This document shows positions 1 through 6,480 of a stretch of 10,056 nt of DNA, piece after piece (position 1 is the stretch's first letter; each line of letters opens with the position of its first letter). This DNA is from Burkholderiales bacterium (lineage in GTDB: Bacteria; Pseudomonadota; Gammaproteobacteria; Burkholderiales; Ga0077523). The position numbers and the translations under genes were made by a program. Under the pieces are notes generated by a model. That model was not told where the DNA came from. It did no database searches and saw nothing but the letters and a program-made list of their open reading frames with translations. Location of the stretch: contig JALORJ010000060.1 in NCBI GenBank assembly GCA_025459035.1, positions 1 to 10,056 of the forward strand. The letters are read 5' to 3'.

Positions 1-913
1 CCAGGTCGGCGGGCAGCGGCGCCTCGATCACGCTGGCAGCCCCGGACACCGGGTGGACGAACGCCATGCGCGCCGCATGCAGGAACATGCGTTTCAGACC
101 GCGCTTCGCCCATTCGCGGTTCGCGTCGAAGTCGCCGTACTTGTCGTCGCCGACGATCGGCGTGCCCAGGTGCGCAAGGTGCACGCGGATCTGGTGGGTG
201 CGACCGGTGTGCAGCCGGGCTTCGACGAGCGTGAGCCCGTCGGCGGTCTCGACACGCCGGAAGTCGGTCCGGGCGTCCTGACCCCCGGGCGACACGGTCA
301 CCCTGCGGTCGCCGTTGGCGAGCACGTGACGCTCGAGCGGGGCGCGCACGCTCTCGCGGGCGCTGCGCCAGACGCCCTGCGCCATCGCGGCGTAGCGCTT
401 GTCGACCTGACCGTCGCGGATCTGCGCGTGCATGCCGGTGAGCGCGCTTCGCTTCTTCGCGAGCAGCAGCACGCCGGACGTGTCGCGATCGAGGCGGTGG
501 ACGAGCTCGAGAAACCGCAGATCGGGGCGCTCGAGGCGCAGGCTCTCGATGACGCCCGAGACCACGCCGCTACCCCCGTGCACCGCGATGCCTGCGGGCT
601 TCGCCAGCGCCAGCAGCGCGGCGTCCTCGAACAGTACGTGGCGCATCAGGTCGAGCGCGCGCGCAGGCCCCGGCGCGGTCGCCGCGTCGGCCGGGCGCAG
701 CGGCGGAATGCGCAGCCGGTCGCCCGGTGCGAGCCGCCGGGTCGGGTCGGCGCGCCCGCCGTTCACGCGCACCTCGCCGCTGCGCAGGATGCGATAGACA
801 TGACTCTTGGGGACGCCTTTCAGCATGCGCAGCAGGAAATTGTCGATGCGCTGCCCGTCGCCGTGCTCGTCGACGTCGAGCCATGTGACAGACGGTTTAC
901 TCGCCGGCAGCAT
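1..913 (-). CDS. rluC: 23S rRNA pseudouridine synthase RluC (3' end cut by window edge)
   Basis: RluC isomerises three uridines of 23S rRNA (955, 2504 and 2580 in E. coli numbering) to pseudouridine. My reading of the minus strand gives 304 codons before the window ends; E. coli RluC has 319, so about 15 residues are missing. Residues about 20-80 form an S4 RNA-binding domain (QRIDNFLLRMLKGVPKSHVY, then RILRSGEVRVNGGRA). The catalytic RluA-family motif VHRLDRDTSG is intact, with the nucleophilic Asp at residue 142 (codon 488-490), matching E. coli D144. The RTHQIRVH motif and the C-terminal FVHPVSG...IEAPLP segment also fit RluC. The ATG at 911-913 is chosen because an in-frame TGA lies 15 bases upstream and the protein then begins in RluC register; there is no good Shine-Dalgarno. 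It is divergent from rne, the same arrangement as in E. coli and many proteobacteria. Confidence 0.95.
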   Translation of the reverse strand, partial: MLPASKPSVTWLDVDEHGDGQRIDNFLLRMLKGVPKSHVYRILRSGEVRVNGGRADPTRRLAPGDRLRIPPLRPADAATAPGPARALDLMRHVLFEDAALLALAKPAGIAVHGGSGVVSGVIESLRLERPDLRFLELVHRLDRDTSGVLLLAKKRSALTGMHAQIRDGQVDKRYAAMAQGVWRSARESVRAPLERHVLANGDRRVTVSPGGQDARTDFRRVETADGLTLVEARLHTGRTHQIRVHLAHLGTPIVGDDKYGDFDANREWAKRGLKRMFLHAARMAFVHPVSGAASVIEAPLPADL

Positions 914-925
914 GGTCCATATACT
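896..925 (+). promoter_or_regulatory. Predicted sigma70 promoter for rne
   Basis: A TTTACT -35-like box (896-901) and a TATACT -10 box (920-925, 5 of 6 consensus bases) are separated by 18 bp in an unusually AT-rich patch of a very GC-rich region. It points toward rne and overlaps the first codons of divergent rluC. The inferred start near 932 would give a leader of about 434 nt. E. coli rne likewise has a long (361 nt) leader. This is an inference from box matches only; a weaker CATAAC at 933-938 on the minus strand could serve rluC. Confidence 0.5.
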
Positions 926-931
926 TCAGGC

Positions 932-1365
932 AGTTATGCGACCCGCGGGACTCGACCGAGTCTCCGAAGCGCGGTCGAGTCCAGCATCGGTGGTCGACTC
1001 CTGCCGCGGGCTGCCCGACCGGGCCCCGTGGTGCCAGAGGCGACAGGCTGGTTCCCGCCCGCCCTTCTGCGCATGACCCCCGCCGGGACCGCGTCGCTTT
1101 CCGATGCACGTCCCGGTGCACCGCCTCGAAGGTTTCCAGTCGCTCACCTCGTGAAAGCAGCGATGGTATTGAACAACGCGCTCGGTCCCCACCCTGCTCC
1201 CGCCGCATCGCGCGACGGGAACCGATGTCCGCATCCGTGAAGTCCGCCGCTGCAGGTTCCTGCCGATCGTGATCCGCGCCACCGCGCCGCGTCCGGTCGC
1301 CTCGATGCCTTCTCGCGTCGCCCCACGTTGCTGTCCGTGCCGGCCGAGCGCCGGAGATAGATCCG
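932..1365 (+). promoter_or_regulatory. Long untranslated leader of rne, candidate autoregulatory region
   Basis: This 434-base stretch has no convincing gene on either strand. Its open frames lack a recognisable domain or ribosome binding site. It holds the perfect inverted repeat at 948-982, a second imperfect partner for the same sequence at 992-1012, a long-range 8-bp complementarity (1050-1057 with 1216-1223), a short TGCAC/GTGCA hairpin near 1104, and the rne Shine-Dalgarno GGAG at 1353-1356. In E. coli the rne leader folds into hairpins that RNase E binds and uses to autoregulate its own mRNA. A comparable role here is inferred from position, length and structure, not from sequence homology. 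Confidence 0.45.
948..982. repeat. Perfect 11-bp inverted repeat in the rne leader
   Basis: The arms GGACTCGACCG (948-958) and CGGTCGAGTCC (972-982) are exactly complementary and enclose a 13-base loop. In RNA from the predicted promoter it would lie about 17-51 nt from the 5' end. The left arm with its upstream CCCGCGG could instead pair imperfectly with 992-1012, so two mutually exclusive folds are possible. It could also be a protein-binding palindrome serving the divergent promoters. Confidence 0.7.
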
Positions 1366-4254
1366 ATGAAGCGAATGCTGTTGAACGCGACGCACCCGGA
1401 GGAAATCCGCGTCGCGATCGTCGATGGCCAGAAACTGGTCGACCTCGACATCGAGACGCTGGGCAAGGAGCAGCGTAAGGGCAACATCTACCAGGGCATC
1501 GTCACCCGCGTCGAACCGAGCCTCGAGGCCGCGTTCGTCGACTACGGCGCCGACCGGCACGGCTTCCTGTCGTTCAAGGAGATCAGCCGGCAGTACTTCG
1601 CCGAGGGCGTCGACCCCGGCAAGGCCCGCATCCAGGACGCGATCCGCGAAGGCCAGCAACTGCTGGTGCAGGTCGAGAAGGACGAGCGCGGCACCAAGGG
1701 CGCGGCGCTGACCACGTACATCAGCCTCGCCGGGCGCTACGTGGTGCTGATGCCGAACAACCCCCGCGGCGGCGGCGTGTCGCGCCGCGTCGAGGGCGAG
1801 GAGCGCAACGAACTGCGCGAGACCATCGCGCAGCTCGACATCCCGCAGGGCATGAGCATCATCGCGCGCACGGCCGGGATCGGCCGGGCGGTCGAGGAGC
1901 TCAACTGGGACCTCGACTACCTCATGCAGCTGTGGCGCGCGATCGAAGGCGCGTCGAAGTCGCAGAAGGGCGCGTTCCTGATCTACCAGGAAAGCTCGCT
2001 CGTGATCCGCGCGATCCGCGACCTGTTCCACGCCGACATCGGCGAGATCCTGATCGACAGCGAGAGCATCTTCGAGCAGGCCCGCGGCTTCATGGGCCAC
2101 GTGATGCCGGGCAACGTCAACCGCGTGAAGCACTACACGGACGACACGCCGCTGTTCTCGCGCTTCCAGATCGAGCACCAGATCGAGTCGGCGTATGCCC
2201 GTCAGGTGCCGCTGCCGTCCGGGGGTTCGATCGTCATCGACCACACCGAGGCACTCGTGTCGGTCGACGTGAACTCCGCGCGTGCCACGAAGGGCAGCGA
2301 CATCGAGGCCACGGCCACCAACACCAACCTCGAGGCCGCCGACGAGATCGCGCGCCAGCTGCGCCTGCGCGACCTCGGCGGGCTGGTCGTCATCGACTTC
2401 ATCGACATGGAGTCGACCAAGAACCAGCGTGACGTCGAGAACCGGCTTCGCGATGCGCTACGTCACGACCGGGCCCGCGTGCAGATGGGCAAGATCTCGC
2501 GCTTCGGGCTGATCGAACTGTCCCGCCAGCGTCTGCAGACATCGCTCGGCGAGACCAGCCACATCGCCTGTCCGCGCTGCCACGGCGTCGGTCACATCCG
2601 CGGCATCGAGTCGTCGTCGCTGCACATCCTGCGCATCATCCAGGAGGAGGCGATGAAGGAGAACACCGCCGCCGTGCATGCGCAGGTGCCGGTCGACGTC
2701 GCGACCTACCTGCTCAACGAGAAGCGGGGCGAGTTCGCGGCGCTCGAGGCGCGACTCAAGGTGAGCGTGCTGCTGATCCCGAACATCCACATCGAGACGC
2801 CGAACTACACCGTCACGCGCCTGCGCCACGACGAGTTGAACCAGACCGGGGTGCTGCCGCCGAGCTACCAGATGGTGACCCCGCCGCCGGAGCCGGACGA
2901 GAACCTGCCGGGGTCCGCATCGGACCGTCCGCCGCGCCCCGAAGCGATGGTCAAGGGCGTCACGCCGACCCAGCACGCACCGCTGCCGGTGCCCGAACCC
3001 GCGCCGGCCGCCGCACCGGTCCCGGTGCCCGCGGCGCCGGTGGCCATGCCGCCGCAGCCGCCCGGCTCGTTCCTCGGCCGCATCCTCGGCTGGTTCACCG
3101 GCCCGCGGCCGGTCGAGACCGCACCGGCCCCCGTCGCGGCACCGGCGGCGCCCGCCGAGGACGCCACGCGCAAACCGCGTGACGGTCAGCGATCGCGCCG
3201 CGGCGGTGGCCGCCGTGACGATCGGGGCGACCGCACCGATCGGTCCGAGCGCCCGACCGGCGAAGGCCGCGGTCCGCGTCCGGAGCGCGCCACCGACGCC
3301 GCCGGAGCCACGGACGGCGCCGGACGGCGCGGCGGGCGTGGCGGACGCGGTCGTGGCGATCGCGCCGACCACCCAGCCGTCGCCAACGGCGACGCTGGCG
3401 TGAACGATGTCGCGAGCCGCGAGCCGCGCGCCGCGGCCGAAGGCCGACCGGCGCGCCCGCCGCGTGAGCCGCGTGCGCCGAAGCCCGAGGCAGCCGTCGT
3501 CGCCGAGGCGCTCGACGCCGCCGCGCTCGACGGCGCGTTGCCGAACGGCACGCTCGTCGACGGCACGGCCGACACGGCAGGCGGCGAGGAACGGCGTCGC
3601 CGGCGTCGCGGGCGTCGCGGCGGCAGCGGTCGCCGCGCCGCGGAAGGCGCTGCCGCGCTCGCCGACACGCCTGCGATCGACGATGCCGCGACGGACATGG
3701 TCGTCGACCACGTCGCGGACGATGCCGCGGACGCGTCGACCCATGACGACGGTCTGGTCGCTCCGCCCCCGATGATCGACACCCGTCCGCAGAGCGCGGA
3801 TCTCGACGCTGCGTCGCTCGACGAAGTGCCGGCGGTCGCAACTCCGTCCCCGGCACCGCAGCCGGAACCGGTCGCGGCAGTGGCCGTCGCGTTGCCGCCG
3901 CCGGTGCAGACTGCGCCCGTGACGCCCGCACCGGCACCGCGCGTCGCGGACGCCGACGCGGAGGTCGCCGAGACCGTGACGCCGATCGTCGTCGCGATCG
4001 CCCCGGTGCCTCCCGAAGCGCGTTCCGAGCCAGCCCCGCCGAGCCCGGCCCCGGCGGTCGCCGCACCGCGACCGGTGCCGACGCTCGATCCGATCCGTCT
4101 GCCGGAAGGCATGCAGCAGGTCGAGACGCGCTTCGCGGCGCCGGTGACGTCGGCGCCCGAAGTCGCGGTCACACCCCGCGGACGCCCGCGTCCGGCGTCG
4201 CTGCCGGGCGACCGGCAGGAAGCCCCGATCCAGCAGATCGAGACCCGCAAGTGA
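1366..4254 (+). CDS. rne: Ribonuclease E
   Basis: RNase E is the essential endonuclease that starts bulk mRNA decay, processes rRNA and tRNA precursors, and scaffolds the RNA degradosome at the inner membrane. The 962 residues align closely with E. coli RNase E (1061 aa) over the catalytic half. Residues about 37-119 are the S1 domain. R168/T169 (RTAG) match the 5'-monophosphate sensor. D301 (SVDVNSARATKG) and D344 (VVIDFIDM) match the Mg-binding D303 and D346. C402 and C405 in CPRCHGVGH form the Zn-link. After about residue 500 the chain is Pro/Ala/Arg-rich and probably disordered. It carries an amphipathic segment SFLGRILGWFTG (568-579), placed like the E. coli membrane-targeting helix, Arg-rich patches at 608-623, 654-665 and 743-757, and QQ[VI]ETR motifs at 917-922 and 956-961. 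The ATG has GGAG nine bases upstream and gives the family N-terminus MKRML; Met4 is a less likely start. Confidence 0.97.
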   Translation: MKRMLLNATHPEEIRVAIVDGQKLVDLDIETLGKEQRKGNIYQGIVTRVEPSLEAAFVDYGADRHGFLSFKEISRQYFAEGVDPGKARIQDAIREGQQLLVQVEKDERGTKGAALTTYISLAGRYVVLMPNNPRGGGVSRRVEGEERNELRETIAQLDIPQGMSIIARTAGIGRAVEELNWDLDYLMQLWRAIEGASKSQKGAFLIYQESSLVIRAIRDLFHADIGEILIDSESIFEQARGFMGHVMPGNVNRVKHYTDDTPLFSRFQIEHQIESAYARQVPLPSGGSIVIDHTEALVSVDVNSARATKGSDIEATATNTNLEAADEIARQLRLRDLGGLVVIDFIDMESTKNQRDVENRLRDALRHDRARVQMGKISRFGLIELSRQRLQTSLGETSHIACPRCHGVGHIRGIESSSLHILRIIQEEAMKENTAAVHAQVPVDVATYLLNEKRGEFAALEARLKVSVLLIPNIHIETPNYTVTRLRHDELNQTGVLPPSYQMVTPPPEPDENLPGSASDRPPRPEAMVKGVTPTQHAPLPVPEPAPAAAPVPVPAAPVAMPPQPPGSFLGRILGWFTGPRPVETAPAPVAAPAAPAEDATRKPRDGQRSRRGGGRRDDRGDRTDRSERPTGEGRGPRPERATDAAGATDGAGRRGGRGGRGRGDRADHPAVANGDAGVNDVASREPRAAAEGRPARPPREPRAPKPEAAVVAEALDAAALDGALPNGTLVDGTADTAGGEERRRRRRGRRGGSGRRAAEGAAALADTPAIDDAATDMVVDHVADDAADASTHDDGLVAPPPMIDTRPQSADLDAASLDEVPAVATPSPAPQPEPVAAVAVALPPPVQTAPVTPAPAPRVADADAEVAETVTPIVVAIAPVPPEARSEPAPPSPAPAVAAPRPVPTLDPIRLPEGMQQVETRFAAPVTSAPEVAVTPRGRPRPASLPGDRQEAPIQQIETRK

Positions 4255-4262
4255 ACGCCACG

Positions 4263-4326
4263 CCGTGAAGCGATTCGCGGCCGGCGCGCGAGCGCGCCGG
4301 CCCGCGAGACCCGGATCGCGTCACGG
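4263..4326. terminator. Large nested hairpin downstream of rne
   Basis: An inner perfect 10-bp stem (4279-4288 with 4293-4302) has a four-base loop and extends four more pairs past one bulged base. It is enclosed by an outer 12-bp stem with one mismatch (4263-4274 with 4315-4326). It starts nine bases after the rne stop codon. No T-tract follows, so it may be an mRNA 3'-end stabiliser or processing structure, or a terminator acting with the next hairpin, rather than a classical intrinsic terminator. Confidence 0.5.
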
Positions 4327-4336
4327 GGTCTGAACC

Positions 4337-4374
4337 GGCGTCTCGTGGCGCTCTGGCGGGCGCCACGAGACGCC
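4337..4374. terminator. Perfect 15-bp hairpin between convergent rne and uvrB
   Basis: The arms GGCGTCTCGTGGCGC (4337-4351) and its exact reverse complement (4360-4374) flank an 8-base loop. It lies four bases outside the uvrB stop codon and 82 bases beyond the rne stop, so it is placed to end both transcripts. Neither side has a proper U-tract, which is unusual for a textbook intrinsic terminator but not rare at very high GC. Confidence 0.65.
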
Positions 4375-4378
4375 TGGC

Positions 4379-6430
4379 TCACGCGTTGGCGGCCTTCGGC
4401 GGCAGCGCTGCGCCCTCGGGCCCGAACAGTTGCTGCTTCAGGCGCTTCAGTTCGTCGCGCTTGCGTGCCGCCTGCTCGAACTCGAGATTGCGCGCGTGCT
4501 CGAGCATCTCGCGCTCGACCCGCTTGATCTCGCGCGCCAGATCCTTCTCGCCCAGGCTCGCGGCCGCCGCCTCGTTCTCGGCGGCCTTGCGCTGCTGGCG
4601 CACCTCGGTCGCGTCGTAGACGCCGTCGATCAGATCCTTCACCCGCTTGGTGACGCCGCGCGGCACGATGCCCTGCGCCGCGTTCCACGCCTGCTGCTTC
4701 GCCCGGCGCCGTTCGGTCTCGTCGATCGCCGCACGCAGCGAGTCGGTCATGGTGTCGGCATACAGCAGTGCCGTGCCCTCGACGTGTCGCGCCGCCCGGC
4801 CGATGGTCTGGATCAGCGACCGCCCGGAGCGCAGGAACCCTTCCTTGTCCGCATCGAGGATCGCGACCAGCGACACCTCGGGCAGGTCGAGCCCCTCGCG
4901 CAGCAGGTTGATCCCGACCAGCACGTCGAACACGCCCAGCCGCAGGTCGCGGATGATCTCCACGCGCTCGACGGTGTCGATGTCCGAGTGCAGGTAGCGC
5001 ACCTTCACGCCGTGTTCCGACAGATAGTCGGTCAGGTCCTCGGCCATGCGCTTGGTGAGCGTCGTCACGAGCACGCGCTGGGCGCGCTCGACACGCAACC
5101 GGATCTCGGACAGCAGATCGTCGACCTGGGTCGACGCCGGCCGCACCTCGAGTACCGGATCGACCAGCCCCGTCGGGCGTACGACCTGCTCGACCACGCG
5201 CTGCTGGTGCTGCGCCTCGTAGGTCGACGGCGTCGCGGACACGAACACGGTCTGCGGCATGAGGGCCTCGAACTCCTCGAACGTGAGCGGCCGGTTGTCG
5301 AGTGCCGACGGCAGCCGGAAGCCGTACTCGACCAGGTTCTCCTTGCGCGCGCGGTCGCCGCGGAACATGCCGCCGATCTGCGGCACCGTGACGTGGCTCT
5401 CGTCGATGATCATCAGCGCGTCGCGCGGCAGATAGTCGATCAGCGTCGGGGGCGGCTCGCCCGCGGCCCGGCCCGAGATGTGTCGCGTGTAGTTCTCGAT
5501 GCCCTTGCAGAAGCCGAGCTCGTGGAGCATCTCGAGATCGAAGCGCGTGCGCTGTTCGATGCGCTGCGCCTCGACCAGCTTGCCGGCGCGATGGAAGAAC
5601 TCGATGCGCTCCGACAGCTCCGCCTTGATGCCGTCGACCGCCTTCAGCGTCGTCGCACGCGGCGTCACGTAGTGGCTCGACGGGTACACGGTGAACCGGC
5701 CCACGCGCTGGATCACGTGCCCGGTGAGCGGGTCGAACAGTGCCAGCGTCTCGATCTCGTCGTCGAACAGCGTGACGCGCAGCGCGTGCTCCGCGTTCTC
5801 GGCCGGGTAGATGTCGAGCACGTCGCCGCGCACGCGAAACGTGCCCCGGCGGAAGTCGATGTCGCTGCGCTCGTACTGCATCTCGGCCAGACGCTGGATC
5901 GCGGCACGCTGGCCGATGCGCTCGCCTTCGCGCAGGTGCAGGATCATCGCGTGATAGTCGACCGGATCGCCGATGCCGTAGATCGCCGACACCGTCGCGA
6001 CGATCACGGTGTCGCGCCGCTCCAGCAGCGCCTTGGTGGCCGACAGGCGCATCTGCTCGATGTGCTCGTTGATGCTCGAGTCCTTCTCGATGAACAGGTC
6101 GCGCGACGGGACGTACGCCTCGGGCTGGTAGTAGTCGTAGTACGAGACGAAGTACTCGACGGCGTTCTCGGGCAGGAACTCGCGCATCTCCGCGTACAGC
6201 TGCGCGGCGAGCGTCTTGTTGGGCGCCATCACGATCGCCGGCCGACCCAGGCGCGCGATCACGTTGGCCATCGTGTACGTCTTCCCCGAGCCTGTGACGC
6301 CCAGCAGCGTCTGGAACTTCAGTCCGGCAAGCACGCCCTCGGTCAGCTGGCGGATCGCCTCGGGCTGGTCGCCCCCGGGTTCGAAGGGCTGGTGCAGCCG
6401 GTACGGGCTGCCGGGGAACACGGTCGCCAA
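4379..6430 (-). CDS. uvrB: Excinuclease ABC subunit B (UvrB)
   Basis: UvrB is the damage-verifying DNA helicase-like subunit of nucleotide excision repair. It is loaded by UvrA and recruits UvrC for the 3' and 5' incisions. The 683 aa compare with 673 in E. coli. Walker A is GVTGSGKT at 44-51 (K50). The Tyr-rich beta-hairpin that probes DNA begins at YYDYYQPEAY (97-106). Walker B is DESH at 343-346. Helicase motif V/VI regions read INLLREGLDLPE and QTIGRAARH. The C-terminal UVR domain that contacts UvrC includes EREMLEHARNLEFEQA. The start codon is TTG, with a full GGAGG at 6436-6440 and a spacing of 5 bases. No in-frame ATG fits; a GTG three codons in would be too far from this ribosome binding site. 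I saw no CTGT-N8-ACAG LexA box in the 50-bp gap or just beyond it, so SOS control is not supported here. Confidence 0.97.
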   Translation of the reverse strand: MATVFPGSPYRLHQPFEPGGDQPEAIRQLTEGVLAGLKFQTLLGVTGSGKTYTMANVIARLGRPAIVMAPNKTLAAQLYAEMREFLPENAVEYFVSYYDYYQPEAYVPSRDLFIEKDSSINEHIEQMRLSATKALLERRDTVIVATVSAIYGIGDPVDYHAMILHLREGERIGQRAAIQRLAEMQYERSDIDFRRGTFRVRGDVLDIYPAENAEHALRVTLFDDEIETLALFDPLTGHVIQRVGRFTVYPSSHYVTPRATTLKAVDGIKAELSERIEFFHRAGKLVEAQRIEQRTRFDLEMLHELGFCKGIENYTRHISGRAAGEPPPTLIDYLPRDALMIIDESHVTVPQIGGMFRGDRARKENLVEYGFRLPSALDNRPLTFEEFEALMPQTVFVSATPSTYEAQHQQRVVEQVVRPTGLVDPVLEVRPASTQVDDLLSEIRLRVERAQRVLVTTLTKRMAEDLTDYLSEHGVKVRYLHSDIDTVERVEIIRDLRLGVFDVLVGINLLREGLDLPEVSLVAILDADKEGFLRSGRSLIQTIGRAARHVEGTALLYADTMTDSLRAAIDETERRRAKQQAWNAAQGIVPRGVTKRVKDLIDGVYDATEVRQQRKAAENEAAAASLGEKDLAREIKRVEREMLEHARNLEFEQAARKRDELKRLKQQLFGPEGAALPPKAANA

Positions 6431-6480
6431 GCTATCCTCCGCGGCTTCGTCCGACGTCTCCGAACGAGTCTATCCGCCCC
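6431..6480. promoter_or_regulatory. Compact 50-bp divergent gap between uvrB and the aminotransferase
   Basis: Both genes start at the edges of this 50-base gap. It contains the uvrB Shine-Dalgarno GGAGG (minus strand, 6436-6440). No recognisable Shine-Dalgarno precedes the aminotransferase ATG. Only weak -10-like matches are visible (TCTATC at 6469-6474 on plus; TAGACT within 6466-6472 on minus). The promoters therefore probably overlap each other or sit inside the opposite coding sequence. Confidence 0.4.

Noticed and set aside
936..1076. Short 46-codon upstream frame in the rne leader starting at ATG 936
   Set aside because: The predicted transcript start (about 932) leaves almost no room for a ribosome binding site, and the peptide shows no family resemblance. 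It is also in frame with an earlier shadow frame.
53..1240. Long plus-strand open frame (395 codons) across rluC and the intergenic region
   Set aside because: It is antisense to rluC, whose catalytic motif and S4 domain are unmistakable. Its own translation is Arg/Ala/Val low-complexity typical of a GC-rich shadow frame.
1144..2244. 366-codon minus-strand frame opposite rne, and similar long minus frames through 4688
   Set aside because: These overlap the conserved catalytic part of RNase E or its low-complexity tail and show only repetitive Arg/Asp/Ala strings with no domain.
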